A stretch of DNA of 64,000 nucleotides from Mycobacterium basiliense (GTDB lineage Bacteria; Actinomycetota; Actinomycetes; Mycobacteriales; Mycobacteriaceae): NCBI RefSeq assembly GCF_900292015.1, contig NZ_LR130759.1:1736001-1800000 (forward strand), in the 5' to 3' direction. The notes beneath the pieces are model-generated. The model was not told where the DNA came from. It saw only the letters and a program-made list of their open reading frames with translations, and searched no databases. The position numbers were made by a program, and so were the translations under genes. Positions 42,162 through 53,267 of this stretch are shown piece after piece. How positions within the stretch are numbered: position 1 is the stretch's first letter; each line of letters opens with the position of its first letter.

Positions 42162-43857
42162 AGGCCGCTCGCCTCACCTTGCCGCTTGTGGTGGTCGGGA
42201 TCGAGCCCGGCGCCACCAGAACCAGGTCGGCGACGCTAAGACCGTGCGAATTCGACAACGCGGAGGTGACTTCCCGCTTGATATCGACCAGCGTGTCCAA
42301 CAGATCCTTGTCCGAGTCGCCACGCTTTCTGAATTCGATGATGGCGACCAGCTTCTCGGTGCTGCGATCACCCGGAACCGATATTGCCGCACAGCGGCTC
42401 CGGGTGATCTCCTGGATCGTGGCCTCGATGTCATCGGGAGAGTGATTGCGCCCGTAGACGATCAACAGATCCTTGATCCGGCCAATGATGAACATCTTGC
42501 CGTCGGCGATGAAGCCCGAGTCGCCCGTTCGCAACCAGGGACCTACCGGAGTGCCTTCCGAAGGAGAAGCCATCTTTCCGCCGAAGGTGCGTTCGCTTTC
42601 GTCCGGCTTATGCCAGTAGCCGATGGCGACATTATCGCCGTGCACCCAGATTTCGCCGACCGTTCCATCCGGGCACTCGGTGCAGGTATCGGGGTCGACG
42701 ACCCGCACGATGGGTGAGCGTGGCAATACATAGCTGACTAATGGTGTGCCGGAACCGCTTTCGCACCGCTTCGCCTGTCCGGCAGACAGACTCTCCGCCT
42801 CGAAGTCGAGGACCTCCGGTGGCTGACCCGGTCTGCTGGTTGCCACGTACACGGTTGCTTCCGCCAGGCCGTACGACGGGCGGATCACCTTCTCCGCCAG
42901 ATTGAAGCGGGCGAAGCGGTCAGCGAAGCGTTTGAGAGTCGCCGGCTGCACCCGCTCGCTGCCGCTGAGGATGGTCAACACGTTGCCAAGATCGAGCCCG
43001 GTCATGTCGTCGTCGGACACCTTCTTGGCCGTTAGTTCGAAGGCGAAGTTCGGTGCTGCCGAAAATGCGTGAGAACTGTTGGCCAGCATGTGCATCCACC
43101 GGGCGGGGCGCTGCAGGAAAGACACCGGGCTGGTAAGCACCGCCTGATATCCACCCAGAATCGGCGCACAAACGCCTAGAACCAACCCCATGTCGTGGTA
43201 GAAGGGCAACCAGGACACCAGTGTTGAATCCGCCGGCGCGATGCCATCGGTCTCGGCGAAGTAGCCCGCCATCAGCTGTTCGAAATTGGTCCGAAGGTTC
43301 TGATGGGAAAGCATGACGCCGGCCGGTTCCCGGGTTGACCCGGACGTGTATTGCAAATACGCCGTGGTTGGGTAGTTCTCGTCCGCGCCGCCAGATCCGT
43401 TGGGAGAGTCCAGGTCTAGTCGGTCGAGTTCGATGATCGAAGGTGCAGTTTCATTCGGCCCCGCCGTAACATGCTGGGCGACATCGTCTATTACAGGTGA
43501 TGTCGTGAGAATGGCAACTGGCGAGGCGTCGCGGAGCACGGAATCGGCGCGTTCATCGCTGGCGCCACCCTGGGGAACCGAAAGCGGCACCGCGACCCGC
43601 GCCGCCTGCAGCGCGCCCAGGAAGCCGACGATGTATTCGAGTCCCTGCGGGGCCAAGATCACCACGCGATCACCAGCCGAGCCGCATCGGCTCAGCTCCT
43701 GTGCCACGTTCAGGGTTCGCCTGTACAGCTGCGACCACGTCAGCGTTTCCGCCACGCCGCCCCAGTCCTGTTCGTAGTTCATGAAGGTGAAGGCGGGGTC
43801 ATTGGGCTGTAGCCGGGCGCACGCGCGCAGCGCGGCAGGAAGGGAACGCACACTCAT
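42115..43857 (-). CDS. fadD28: Mycocerosate-specific fatty-acid-AMP ligase FadD28
   Basis: A 580-residue FAAL that adenylates fatty acids and loads Mas. It has the ATP motif [10 protein letters not shown] (171-180), [13 protein letters not shown], and the C-terminal [11 protein letters not shown]. Starting at ATG 43857 (N-terminus [12 protein letters not shown]) gives exactly the length of M. tuberculosis FadD28 as I remember it; the open frame to 44010 is not conserved. It is divergent from mas across a 752 bp region and overlaps mmpL7. Confidence 0.95.
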   Translation of the reverse strand: MSVRSLPAALRACARLQPNDPAFTFMNYEQDWGGVAETLTWSQLYRRTLNVAQELSRCGSAGDRVVILAPQGLEYIVGFLGALQAARVAVPLSVPQGGASDERADSVLRDASPVAILTTSPVIDDVAQHVTAGPNETAPSIIELDRLDLDSPNGSGGADENYPTTAYLQYTSGSTREPAGVMLSHQNLRTNFEQLMAGYFAETDGIAPADSTLVSWLPFYHDMGLVLGVCAPILGGYQAVLTSPVSFLQRPARWMHMLANSSHAFSAAPNFAFELTAKKVSDDDMTGLDLGNVLTILSGSERVQPATLKRFADRFARFNLAEKVIRPSYGLAEATVYVATSRPGQPPEVLDFEAESLSAGQAKRCESGSGTPLVSYVLPRSPIVRVVDPDTCTECPDGTVGEIWVHGDNVAIGYWHKPDESERTFGGKMASPSEGTPVGPWLRTGDSGFIADGKMFIIGRIKDLLIVYGRNHSPDDIEATIQEITRSRCAAISVPGDRSTEKLVAIIEFRKRGDSDKDLLDTLVDIKREVTSALSNSHGLSVADLVLVAPGSIPTTTSGKVRRAACVEQYRQDQFARLDV

Positions 43858-44609
43858 GGGCATCACGTTACCGGCCTGGCTCAAACGTTGTCCCAGCCTT
43901 GCCCCGAATCCGGGCGGCGGCCACCGCGGGGCGTCGCAAAAGTCACATTTCACCAGCTCAGCGGCGATTTGATGGCACCATTGCAAAATTCTCGCGCGGT
44001 GCGGGCCCACCCGACGCCGGGGTGAACCGGGAGTCGCGAGGGGCGGATCCGATACGGACTTGTGGCCGCCGTCGGGCCCCCTTTCCGGTGCTTCGTTCCG
44101 GCCGCGCCGACATCGCGGCGTCCGGACCTGGAACTAGCTCGAAAATTGTTGCACTGCAATAGGTCTATGGCGGCCACCGACGCCCACCGCTCTTTGGCGG
44201 TCGCACAGCATCAGCTGGCGCAGCTGGCCCGGGGGCCCGCCTGCACGGCCGGCACTCGCGGGCATGGCGGGCGCCGGCGGCATAGGTGGGAACCCCGCGC
44301 TCCCGGCCTGCCTTTGAATTGTCGAAGTTCGCCGCGATGGCATCGTCGCACCGGACTGGGCGCTGGTGCCGGCTGGGCGTCCGCTTCCCCGCCGGACCTG
44401 AGCGTGACCTGGGAATTTGGCGCTTTGTTACTCCGCCTCCCGAATGCCGTCTAAGCTTGTGGCGCCGTGACCTGCCTTCGGTGTCGCCCATCCCGGTTGG
44501 CTCGGTTTTGGGGTTGTGTGAGCGGTGCTGCGGGATTTTCGTTCCCGCATCAAAATTCGGTGACGTTGTCGGGTAATCCCGGTTGAGCTGAGACGAGGTT
44601 GGAAGAGCG
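43858..44609. promoter_or_regulatory. Divergent control region between fadD28 and mas
   Basis: A 752 bp region without a supportable gene. A short Gly/Ala-rich frame near 44240-44320 looks faintly like PGRS sequence but has no frame context. The region must contain the fadD28 and mas promoters. A perfect 11-base palindrome TTGCACTGCAA lies at 44149-44159, part of a 12-mer that recurs just after mas. Confidence 0.5.
44147..44158 (+). repeat. 12-base direct repeat, copy upstream of mas
   Basis: TGTTGCACTGCA is found here and again at 50938-50949, just after the mas stop. This copy sits within the palindrome TTGCACTGCAA. It could be a regulator site or the trace of an old duplication/insertion boundary around mas; chance remains possible. 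Confidence 0.35.
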
Positions 44610-47600
44610 ATGGAAACACCTGTCACTCCCGTTGCGATCATCGGAATGGGATGTCGGCTTCCCGGGGGGATTGATTCGCCCGACCTGCTGTGGGAGGCCC
44701 TGCTGCGCGGTGATGACCTGGTCACCGAGATTCCGGCCGAGCGCTGGGATGCCGACAACTACTACGACCCCGAGCCAGGGGTGCCCGGTCGCACGGTGTC
44801 GCGATGGGGCGGGTTTATCGATGACATTGCGGGCTTCGACGCCGAGTTCTTCGGGATCAGTGAGCGCGAGGCGACCTCGATCGACCCGCAGCACCGGATA
44901 CTGCTCGAGACCTCGTGGGAGGCCATCGAGCACGCCGGCCTGGATCCGGCGTCACTGAGCGGGTCTGCGACGTCGGTGTACACCGGTCTCACGCACGAGG
45001 ACTACCTGGTGCTGACCAAGGGGGCGGGTGGTTTGGCCAGCCCCTACGTGGTCACCGGGCTCAACAACAGCGTGGCCTCCGGGCGTATCTCCTATGCCCT
45101 GGGCTTGCACGGTCCGGCGATGACGTTTGACACCGCGTGCTCCTCGGGTCTGATGGCGGTGCACCTGGCCTGCCGCAGCCTGCAGGACGGTGAAAGCGAC
45201 CTCGCGTTGGCCGGCGGCTGCGCGGTGCTGTTGGAGCCGGACGGCAGCGTCGCCACCTCCGCTCAGGGCATGCTTTCCTCAACCGGCCGCTGCCAGAGCT
45301 TTGACGCCGACGCCGACGGTTTTGTGCGCTCCGAGGGCTGCGCGATGGTGCTGCTCAAACGCCTGCCGGACGCGCTGCGCGACGGTAACCGAATCCTCGC
45401 CGTGGTGCGCGGCACGGCCACCAATCAGGACGGCCGTACCGAGACGCTGACGATGCCGTCCGAAGACGCGCAGGTCGCCGTGTACCGCGCGGCCCTGGCC
45501 GCCGCGGGGGTGGCGCCGGAAACGGTCGGTGCGGTGGAAGCACACGGCACCGGCACCCCGGTCGGTGACCCAATCGAGTTCCGAAGTTTGGCACGGGTCT
45601 ATGGCGGCGCTGGCAGCCGCTGCGCGCTGGGCTCGGCCAAGAGCAACATGGGGCACAGCGAGTCCGCGGCCGGCGCGGTCGGTCTGATCAAGGCCGTGCT
45701 GTCGCTTCGTCACGGGGTGGTGCCGCCCTTGCTGCACTTCAACCGGTTGCCTGATGAACTCGCTGAGATCGAGACGGGCATTTTTGTGCCGCAGACGGTT
45801 ACGCCTTGGCCGAGTAACGGAGACGGCACGCCGAAGCGGATTGCGGTGTCCTCGTTCGGGATGTCGGGAACCAATGTGCACGCCATTCTGGAACAGGCGC
45901 CCGCCGAAGTTTCCGAACCGGCCCCCGCGCCCGTGGGCCCGCAGCTATTCGCATTGTCATCCAGTTCCGCCGACGGATTGCGAGCGACCGCAACCCGGCT
46001 CGCCGAGTGGGTGGAACAGCATCCCGATGTCGCCCTTTCGGATCTGGCCTACACGTTGGCGCGGCGGCGTGCGCACCGGCCGGTGCGCACCACCGTCGTG
46101 GCGGCCAGCTCGGGCGAGCTGGTCGAGCGGTTGCGCGAGGTCGCCGAGGGTGACGGTTTCTTTGACGCCGCGGTGGGGCAAAACGATCGGGGACCGGTCT
46201 GGGTGTTTTCCGGGCAGGGTTCGCAGTGGGCCGCCATGGGCGCAGACCTACTGGCGAACGAGCCGGTATTCGCCGAGACGGTCGCCGAGCTGGAGCCGGT
46301 GATCGCCGCGGAGTCGGGTTTCTCGGTCACCGAGGCGATGACGGCGCCGCAGACGGTGACTGGGATCGATCGCGTGCAGCCGACCCTGTTTGCCATGCAG
46401 GTCGCGCTGGCCGCCACGGCGGACAAGACCTACGGGATCCGGCCTGGCGCGGTCGTCGGACACTCGCTGGGCGAGGCGGCCGCGGCCGTTGTCGCGGGGG
46501 CGCTGTCGCTGGAGGACGGGGCTCGCGTTATTTGCCGCCGCTCGCGGTTGATGTCCCGGATCGCCGGTTCGGGCGCCATGGCGTCGGTGGAGTTGCCCGC
46601 CAAGCAAGTGAATTCGGAGCTCATGGCCCGCGGCATCGATGACGTCGCGGTGTCGGTGGTGGCCTCGCCCCAGTCCACAGTGATCGGCGGCGCCACCGAC
46701 GTGGTGCGCGAACTTGTCGCGCGCTGGGAGCAGCGTGATGTGATGGCGCGCGAGGTGGCCGTCGACGTCGCGTCGCACTCACCGCAGGTTGACCCGATCC
46801 TCGACGACTTGGCCGCCGCACTGACCGACATTGCCCCGACGGCGCCCAAGGTTCCGTACTACTCGGCGACCCTGTTCGACCCGCGCGAGCAGCCATTGTG
46901 CGATGGCCGCTACTGGGTGGACAACCTGCGCAACACCGTGCAGTTCGCCGCGGCGGTGCAGGCCGCGATGGAAGACGGCTTTCGGGTCTTTGCCGAGCTG
47001 TCGCCACATCCGCTGCTGACCCACGCGGTCGACCAGACGGCACGGAACCTGGACATGTCGGTGGCCGCTCTGGCCGGCATGCGGCGTGAGCAGCCGCTGC
47101 CGCTGGGGTTGCGCGGGCTGCTGTCGGATGTGCACAGCGCGGGCGCCGCAGTCGACTTCTCGGTGCTCTATCCGGCCGGAAGGCTAGTGGACACCCCATT
47201 GCCGGCCTGGACCCACCCGCGGTTGTTCATCGACGACGACGGGCAAGCGCAGAAGGCGCAGGGTGCGTGCACCATCACCGTGCACCCGCTGCTGGGTTCG
47301 CATGTGCGGCTGACCGAGGAGCCCGAACGCCACGTGTGGCAGACCGATGTCGGTACTTCGACGTTGACCTGGCTCGACGACCATCAGGTGCGCAACGTGG
47401 CCGCCCTGCCCGGGGCCGCTTACTGCGAGATGGCGCTGGCCGCCGCCGGCGAGGTTTTCGGGCAGACAACGCAGTCGTGGGAGGTTCGCGACATCGCGTT
47501 TGAGCAGATGCTGTTGCTCGACGAGGAGACTTCGGTCGAGGGCATCGCGACGGCGGAGGCGTCAGGTGTCTTCACCTTCGCGGTGGAGACCCATGTGGAG

Positions 47601-50600
47601 GGCGAAAACACCCGGCACGCCGTCGCGGCGCTGTCCGCCCTAGCAGGCGCCCAAGAAGGGAGTGCCGCGCCACCGGCCTACGACATCGCCGCGTTGCTCG
47701 AGGCGCATCCGGTCTCGGTGAACGGTGCGCAGTTGCGTGAGTCATTCGTCGAGCGCGGTATTCAGCACGGTCCTGCGTTCAGCGGCCTCACGACCGCGCG
47801 CACCGCGGAGACCGGCGGTAGCACCGTGCTGGCTGAGGTGGCGCTGCCCGCGTCGATCCGATTCCAGCAGGCCGCCTACCAGGTGCACCCGGCGCTGCTT
47901 GATGCTTGCTTCCAATCCGTCGCCGCGGGCGTTGTCGACTCTGGCGGCAGCGGACTGCTGTTGCCGTTGGGCGTGCGTAGCCTGCGTGTCTACGGCCCGA
48001 CCCGCAATACCCACTACTGCTACACCCGGGTGACCAAGGTCGAGGCCACCGGCGGCGAGGCCGACCTCGATCTGCTGGCCGAGGATGGCACCGTGCTGCT
48101 GGCCGTGCGAGGGCTGCAAATGGGGACCGGGACCTCCGAAAGCGGTGAGCGCACTCGCGTACTCAGCGAGCGGTTGTTGACCCTGGCGTGGCAGCAGCGA
48201 TCGCTGCCCGAGGTCGTCGAGAGCGAGGCGGCGTCGGTGTTGCTGATCGACACCTCGGACGCCGCGGACCTACTGGTCACTGCGTTGGCGGATGCGCTGA
48301 AAGCCCAGGGGGCCGAATGCGCAAACCTGCACTGGCCGATTCAGGCCGGCGCGCTTCAAAGCCCGGCCAGCGCGGAAAGCGTCGGCAGGCTGCACAGCCA
48401 GCTGCGCGCGCGCCCGGCGGACACGGTGGTGATCCTTTGCGGGCCGAGCGCCGGGGCACCGGACGAGGCGGGTCTGCTGCAGGGGCGTGAGCAGGTGCGT
48501 CATCTGGTCCGGATCAGCCGGGAGCTGGCCGAACTGGAGGGCGAGTTGCCGCGTCTGTTCGTCGTGACCAGGCAAGCCCAAGTTGTTCGACCCGAAGACG
48601 AGATCAACCTGGAGCAGGCCGGGTTGCGTGGTCTGTTGCGCGTGATCGGCAGCGAGCATCCGCTGCTGCGGACCACCCAGATCGACGTGGACGAACACAC
48701 TCAGGCCGAGCAGCTGGCCCAGCAGCTGCTGTGCGGGTCGGAGGAGGACGAGACCGCCTGGCGCAACGGTGAGTGGCACGTGGCGCGCCTGTGCCCCAGC
48801 CCGCTGAGCCATGAGGAGCGGCACACCGCCACGGTGGACCCCGAACGTGACGGCCTGCGGATGCAGGTCCGCACGCCGGGCGACCTGCAAACGCTGGAGC
48901 TGGCCGCATGCGACCGCATTCCGCCCGGGCCGGGGCAGATCGAGGTCGCGGTCGCCATGTCCAGCATCAACTTCGCCGACGTCCTCATTGCGTTTGGCAA
49001 GTTCCCCATCATTGATGACCGCGAGCCGCAGTTGGGTATGGATTTCGTGGGCGTGGTGACCGCGGTCGGTGAGGGTGTTACCGACCACAACGTCGGCGAC
49101 CGGGTTGGCGGCTTTTCCGAAGGCGGCTGTTGGCGCACGTTCTTGACCTGCCAGGCCAACCTGGCCGTCACGCTTCCGCCCGCCCTGACCGATGAGCAGG
49201 CGATTTCGGCTGCCACCGCGAATGCCACCGCCTGGTACGGGCTCAACGACCTGGCCGGCATCAAGGCCGGTGACAAGGTGCTGATTCACTCCGCGACCGG
49301 CGGCGTGGGGCAGGCGGCCATCGCGATTGCGCGTGCTGCGGGTGCGGAGATATTCGCGACGGCCGGCAACCCGCGCAAGCGAGCGCTGCTGCACGACATG
49401 GGCATCGAACACGTCTACGACTCGCGCAGCGTGGCGTTTGCGGAGCAGATCCGGCGAGACACCGACGGGTACGGCGTGGACATCGTGCTGAACTCTCTGA
49501 CCGGTGCTGCGCAGCGAGCCGGACTTGAACTGCTGGCCTTCGGTGGGCGGTTCATCGAGATCGGTAAGGCCGATGTGTACGGCAATACCCGGATGGGTCT
49601 GTATCCGTTCCGCCGCGGCCTGACGTTCTACTACCTGGACCTCGCGCTGATGACGGTCATCCAGCCCGACCGCGTCCGCGAATTGCTGGCCACGGTGTTC
49701 CAGCTGACCGCCGACGGTGTGCTGGCGGCACCGGAGCGCACGCACTACCCGTTGGCCGATGCGGCGAGCGCAATCCGGGCGATGAGCAACGCCGAACACA
49801 CCGGCAAGCTGCTGCTCGACATACCGCGCAGCGGGCGCGCCGGCGTGGTGGTGCCACCGGAGCAGGCGCCAGTGTTCCGCCGCGATGGCGCCTACATCAT
49901 CACCGGTGGGTTGGGTGGCCTTGGTCTTTACTTCGCATCGAAGTTGGCCGCCGGCGGCTGCGGCCGGATCGTGCTGACCGCACGTAACCAGCCCAACCCC
50001 AAAGCGCGGCAGACCATTGAGCGGCTGCGTAAGGCCGGTACCGACATCGTCGTCGAGTGCGGAAACATCGCCGAACCCGACACCGCTGAGCGGTTGGTGA
50101 GTGCGGCAACGGCAGATGGTGTTCCGCTGCGCGGTGTGCTGCACGCGGCGGCGGTGGTCGAGGATGCCACGTTGACCAACATCAGCGACGAACTGATCGA
50201 CCGCGACTGGGCGCCAAAGGTTTACGGGTCTTGGAACCTGCATCGCGCCACCGTCGGACAGCCGCTGGACTGGTTCTGCTTGTTCTCCTCGGGCGCGGCC
50301 CTGCTGGGTTCGCCGGGTCAGGGTGCCTACGCGGCGGCCAACAGCTGGGTCGACGCCTTTGCCCAATGGCGCCGCGCGCAGAACCTGCCGGCCGACGCCA
50401 TCGCCTGGGGTGCGTGGGGCGAGGTAGGCCGCGCTACCTTCCTGGCCGAGGGCGGTGAAATCATGATCGCCCCGGAGGAGGGTGCCTACGCCTTCGAGAC
50501 GTTGCTGCGCTATGACCGCACCTACACCGGCTACATCCCGATCATCGGGGCGCCATGGCTGGCCGATCTGGTCCGGCGCAGCCCATGGGGTGAGATGTTC

Positions 50601-50927
50601 GCGTCCACCGGGCAAAGCGCAAGGGGCCCAAGCAAGTTCCGCGCCGAGCTGATCGCCCAGCCGCAAGATGAGTGGCCGGCCCTGCTGCGCCGCATGATCG
50701 TTGAGCAGGCCAGCATCATCCTGCGCCGCACGGTCGACGCCGACCGTCCGTTCATCGAGTACGGGCTGGACTCGCTGGGCATGCTCGAGATGCGTACCCA
50801 CATCGAAACCGAAACCGGAATACGGCTGACACCCAAGGTCCTTGCCACCCACAACACCGGGCGGTCACTGGCCCAGCACCTAGCTGACACCTTGGCCGAG
50901 GAGGAGACTGCGCACGCGGCATCTTAG
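44610..50927 (+). CDS. mas: Mycocerosic acid synthase Mas
   Basis: A 2105-residue iterative type I PKS that extends C18-C20 acyl chains with methylmalonyl-CoA to mycocerosic acids. Domain order: KS (Cys177 in DTACSSGL), AT (Ser619 in GHSLGEA), DH (about 890-1150), ER (around residues 1430-1740, with [12 protein letters not shown]), KR with [11 protein letters not shown], and ACP (Ser2055 in YGLDSLGML). Size is close to M. tuberculosis Mas (about 2111). Its product is transferred by PapA5 straight from the Mas carrier domain. Confidence 0.96.
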   Translation: METPVTPVAIIGMGCRLPGGIDSPDLLWEALLRGDDLVTEIPAERWDADNYYDPEPGVPGRTVSRWGGFIDDIAGFDAEFFGISEREATSIDPQHRILLETSWEAIEHAGLDPASLSGSATSVYTGLTHEDYLVLTKGAGGLASPYVVTGLNNSVASGRISYALGLHGPAMTFDTACSSGLMAVHLACRSLQDGESDLALAGGCAVLLEPDGSVATSAQGMLSSTGRCQSFDADADGFVRSEGCAMVLLKRLPDALRDGNRILAVVRGTATNQDGRTETLTMPSEDAQVAVYRAALAAAGVAPETVGAVEAHGTGTPVGDPIEFRSLARVYGGAGSRCALGSAKSNMGHSESAAGAVGLIKAVLSLRHGVVPPLLHFNRLPDELAEIETGIFVPQTVTPWPSNGDGTPKRIAVSSFGMSGTNVHAILEQAPAEVSEPAPAPVGPQLFALSSSSADGLRATATRLAEWVEQHPDVALSDLAYTLARRRAHRPVRTTVVAASSGELVERLREVAEGDGFFDAAVGQNDRGPVWVFSGQGSQWAAMGADLLANEPVFAETVAELEPVIAAESGFSVTEAMTAPQTVTGIDRVQPTLFAMQVALAATADKTYGIRPGAVVGHSLGEAAAAVVAGALSLEDGARVICRRSRLMSRIAGSGAMASVELPAKQVNSELMARGIDDVAVSVVASPQSTVIGGATDVVRELVARWEQRDVMAREVAVDVASHSPQVDPILDDLAAALTDIAPTAPKVPYYSATLFDPREQPLCDGRYWVDNLRNTVQFAAAVQAAMEDGFRVFAELSPHPLLTHAVDQTARNLDMSVAALAGMRREQPLPLGLRGLLSDVHSAGAAVDFSVLYPAGRLVDTPLPAWTHPRLFIDDDGQAQKAQGACTITVHPLLGSHVRLTEEPERHVWQTDVGTSTLTWLDDHQVRNVAALPGAAYCEMALAAAGEVFGQTTQSWEVRDIAFEQMLLLDEETSVEGIATAEASGVFTFAVETHVEGENTRHAVAALSALAGAQEGSAAPPAYDIAALLEAHPVSVNGAQLRESFVERGIQHGPAFSGLTTARTAETGGSTVLAEVALPASIRFQQAAYQVHPALLDACFQSVAAGVVDSGGSGLLLPLGVRSLRVYGPTRNTHYCYTRVTKVEATGGEADLDLLAEDGTVLLAVRGLQMGTGTSESGERTRVLSERLLTLAWQQRSLPEVVESEAASVLLIDTSDAADLLVTALADALKAQGAECANLHWPIQAGALQSPASAESVGRLHSQLRARPADTVVILCGPSAGAPDEAGLLQGREQVRHLVRISRELAELEGELPRLFVVTRQAQVVRPEDEINLEQAGLRGLLRVIGSEHPLLRTTQIDVDEHTQAEQLAQQLLCGSEEDETAWRNGEWHVARLCPSPLSHEERHTATVDPERDGLRMQVRTPGDLQTLELAACDRIPPGPGQIEVAVAMSSINFADVLIAFGKFPIIDDREPQLGMDFVGVVTAVGEGVTDHNVGDRVGGFSEGGCWRTFLTCQANLAVTLPPALTDEQAISAATANATAWYGLNDLAGIKAGDKVLIHSATGGVGQAAIAIARAAGAEIFATAGNPRKRALLHDMGIEHVYDSRSVAFAEQIRRDTDGYGVDIVLNSLTGAAQRAGLELLAFGGRFIEIGKADVYGNTRMGLYPFRRGLTFYYLDLALMTVIQPDRVRELLATVFQLTADGVLAAPERTHYPLADAASAIRAMSNAEHTGKLLLDIPRSGRAGVVVPPEQAPVFRRDGAYIITGGLGGLGLYFASKLAAGGCGRIVLTARNQPNPKARQTIERLRKAGTDIVVECGNIAEPDTAERLVSAATADGVPLRGVLHAAAVVEDATLTNISDELIDRDWAPKVYGSWNLHRATVGQPLDWFCLFSSGAALLGSPGQGAYAAANSWVDAFAQWRRAQNLPADAIAWGAWGEVGRATFLAEGGEIMIAPEEGAYAFETLLRYDRTYTGYIPIIGAPWLADLVRRSPWGEMFASTGQSARGPSKFRAELIAQPQDEWPALLRRMIVEQASIILRRTVDADRPFIEYGLDSLGMLEMRTHIETETGIRLTPKVLATHNTGRSLAQHLADTLAEEETAHAAS

Positions 50928-50937
50928 ATCCGGATTC

Positions 50938-50949
50938 TGTTGCACTGCA
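50938..50949 (+). repeat. 12-base direct repeat, copy downstream of mas
   Basis: Second copy of TGTTGCACTGCA, in the 65 bp gap between the convergent mas and the spermidine-synthase-like gene. Here the flanking base breaks the palindrome. Confidence 0.35.
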
Positions 50950-50992
50950 CCCATCGCCTGCGGGCCGCTGCGGCATGCGGGAAGTCCGGGTG

Positions 50993-53071
50993 TCAGGCGC
51001 TGACCAGCGCCCCGTCGTGTTTCGGGGTCAGCAGGAACGCGAATAGATAGAGCACCCCGACGACGATGAGCAGGTTGCGGTAGCCGGTCAGCAGCGCCCC
51101 GTATTCGAGGCACCCGCCGAGAATGGAGCCGAGCAGGTTGATGGCGAACGCGGACTGGGCGTGGTCGGTGGCGGCGAAGCGCTTGGCAAAGGCGATATTG
51201 GCCAGGTACACCGGCAGGAAGCCGATCACGCAGGCCAGGATCAGCCGGGGCCAGAACGGCAAGCCCAGCAACCAGGCCGGGTCTATCACGTAGGCGATCG
51301 CCAGGGACGTGACGATCGCCCCCCACACCACGGGTAGTGGCGGAGTGCGGAATTTCCGGGTGGTCTCGACGGCCGCCAGGACGATCACCAGCACCCCGCC
51401 GAACACCAGCGCGTTCACTAGCCAGGTGGTGCCGAACAACAGCGCGAAGGTGGCAATGTTGCTGGTCTCCAGCAGCAGAAACGCGGCGCCCATGAAGAAC
51501 AGGTCGAAGTAGGAGCGCATCGAACGGAACGGACCGGCCAGTACGCGGACCGCAAGCAACGTGAACAGCATGATGCCGGCCAGCGTCCACAGATACAGGG
51601 CCGGGATCCCGCCGCCTTTGTAGTAGAGAAACGGGCGGTCATCGGTGGACGGTGCGACGACGTTGTTCGGCGGCGAGTAGCGGGTGGCGCATTTCTGGTT
51701 GGCGGGATCGACCGCGACGGTGATCACCGCACGGTGACTGGCCGTCTGGTCGACGCACGGCTGATGCCCGAAGGCGGCGGCCGTGGTCTCGGCCAGTCGG
51801 TCGATCAGCCAACCCTGGCGATAGGCGTTGTACATCGCGAAGACGCCGCCCGGCTTGAGGTGATGGTGGGCGGTACGCAGCGCGCGGTCGGTGAACAGAA
51901 ACGATTCCAGGCGGATCTGCGACGCGCCGTTGACCAGGGCCAGCGAGTCCGGCAGTGCGAAGAGAATCAGGTCGTACTTGGTGTCGGTCGATTGCAAGAA
52001 AGCCCGGCCGTCGTTGATGTACACGGTGACACGCGGATCCGAGTAGGCATGATCGGGGTTCTTTTCCGCGCCGATCTGTACCAGCCGCGGGTCGATGTCG
52101 ACCGCGTCGACGTGCTTGGCTCCCTTGGACAGCGCGATACCCACATCGGATCCTGACCCCGCCCCGACAATAAGCACGTTGTCCAGGCTGAGGGTGTTCG
52201 TCCGCTCATACGGCGCGCTGTATTGCTGATAGGCCGGTTCGGATTGGGTGAGGAGCCAGTCCGCCGGGGCCATCAGCTGGTGCGGGATGCCATTGACCGA
52301 GATCATCACCTTCGTCGCACCGGTCCACGATGTGTGTTCCCAGGTCTGCACCTTGTAATACGGCGACCAGGAGATGCCGGCCGTGGTGGACTCCGCCAGC
52401 AGGACCAGAATCAGCCCGGCCCCCGAGAGCGCCGTTACCAGCTTGAATCCGCGCCGATTCAGCAGCACCAGCAGGACGGCCGCAATCGCCCCCCACACCA
52501 CCGACGGTGCCCGCAGGAAAGATATCAGCGTGAAGGTCCCGATGCCGAGCAGCGAGCCGATCAGGTCCCAGCGGTAGGACCTAAGCGGGTCGAGCTGCCC
52601 GAAGCAGCGGCCGACTACCTCGCCGGGCCCGGCCAGCAGCACTGCCACGATGACGAAGATCGCCGGCAGCGCGATCCAAGCCGGCAGGCCGCTGGGCTTG
52701 ACGGACGTGAAGTAGATGATGGCGTTGCCGCCGCGATTCAGCAATCTGACCGGAAACAGATGCACGGCGATCGCCAACAGCATCAGCAGCACGCTCGATA
52801 GCGGCAGGATCGACCAGCTCTTCCGGGAGATCAGGAAGCCCATGCCAATGCCCAGAAACGAGCCGAGCAGCACGAAGTTGGTGAAGTACGACAAATGCAG
52901 CACATTGGACCCCAGCCAACGGATCAGGGCGAGTTCGATGAACAGCATTGCCGAGCTGCCCAGCACCAGCCGCACGATGACGGCGCGGGCGCCGCGCCCG
53001 GTCACCGGTTCGGACACCGGGGTGAGTTGCGCCGGCTGGGTCGCGGTCCCGACTTCAAGTGAGGAACTCAC
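50993..53071 (-). CDS. Multi-pass membrane protein with spermidine-synthase-like domain
   Basis: A 692-residue protein in three parts: an N-terminal membrane block (about 30-225), a Rossmann/SpeE-like domain (about 235-470), and a C-terminal membrane block (about 490-690). The middle domain has VLIVGAGSGSDVG (299-311), VDAVDIDP (321-328), YINDGRAFL (351-359) and LILFALPDS (368-376), the pattern of spermidine synthases and related SAM-fold enzymes. Substrate and reaction are unknown. Such fused proteins are described only as predicted aminopropyltransferases or methyltransferases. It follows papA5 in the same direction after 196 bp and converges on mas. As I recall, M. tuberculosis has mas and papA5 adjacent without it, so it is an addition here. 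Confidence 0.7.
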   Translation of the reverse strand: MSSSLEVGTATQPAQLTPVSEPVTGRGARAVIVRLVLGSSAMLFIELALIRWLGSNVLHLSYFTNFVLLGSFLGIGMGFLISRKSWSILPLSSVLLMLLAIAVHLFPVRLLNRGGNAIIYFTSVKPSGLPAWIALPAIFVIVAVLLAGPGEVVGRCFGQLDPLRSYRWDLIGSLLGIGTFTLISFLRAPSVVWGAIAAVLLVLLNRRGFKLVTALSGAGLILVLLAESTTAGISWSPYYKVQTWEHTSWTGATKVMISVNGIPHQLMAPADWLLTQSEPAYQQYSAPYERTNTLSLDNVLIVGAGSGSDVGIALSKGAKHVDAVDIDPRLVQIGAEKNPDHAYSDPRVTVYINDGRAFLQSTDTKYDLILFALPDSLALVNGASQIRLESFLFTDRALRTAHHHLKPGGVFAMYNAYRQGWLIDRLAETTAAAFGHQPCVDQTASHRAVITVAVDPANQKCATRYSPPNNVVAPSTDDRPFLYYKGGGIPALYLWTLAGIMLFTLLAVRVLAGPFRSMRSYFDLFFMGAAFLLLETSNIATFALLFGTTWLVNALVFGGVLVIVLAAVETTRKFRTPPLPVVWGAIVTSLAIAYVIDPAWLLGLPFWPRLILACVIGFLPVYLANIAFAKRFAATDHAQSAFAINLLGSILGGCLEYGALLTGYRNLLIVVGVLYLFAFLLTPKHDGALVSA

Positions 53072-53267
53072 CGCCGCATCATGACATGTCGGACCGTCGT
53101 CGAGGCGATGAACAAATCGGGTTTCGCCTGGGCTGACAAATTCCGGGCGGTCGGCTCACTGCCGGCGGCGGCGGCACCGCGCGCGTGCGGAGCCTGTCAA
53201 CCGTTCGCGACCCTTTCTGGGGCGGCAGGCGTGGCCGAGGCGGCAGTGGCTGGCCGCTCCGAGGGTG

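Noticed and set aside
44134..44343. Gly/Ala-rich frame before mas that looks faintly like PE_PGRS sequence
   Set aside because: Only about 20 codons with GGxGG-like spacing, no PE domain, no consistent frame; best treated as intergenic.
48270..50852. An 860-codon minus-strand frame opposite mas
   Set aside because: High-GC shadow of the PKS gene; low-complexity Arg/Gly/Gln composition, no domains, while the + frame has complete ER, KR and ACP motifs.
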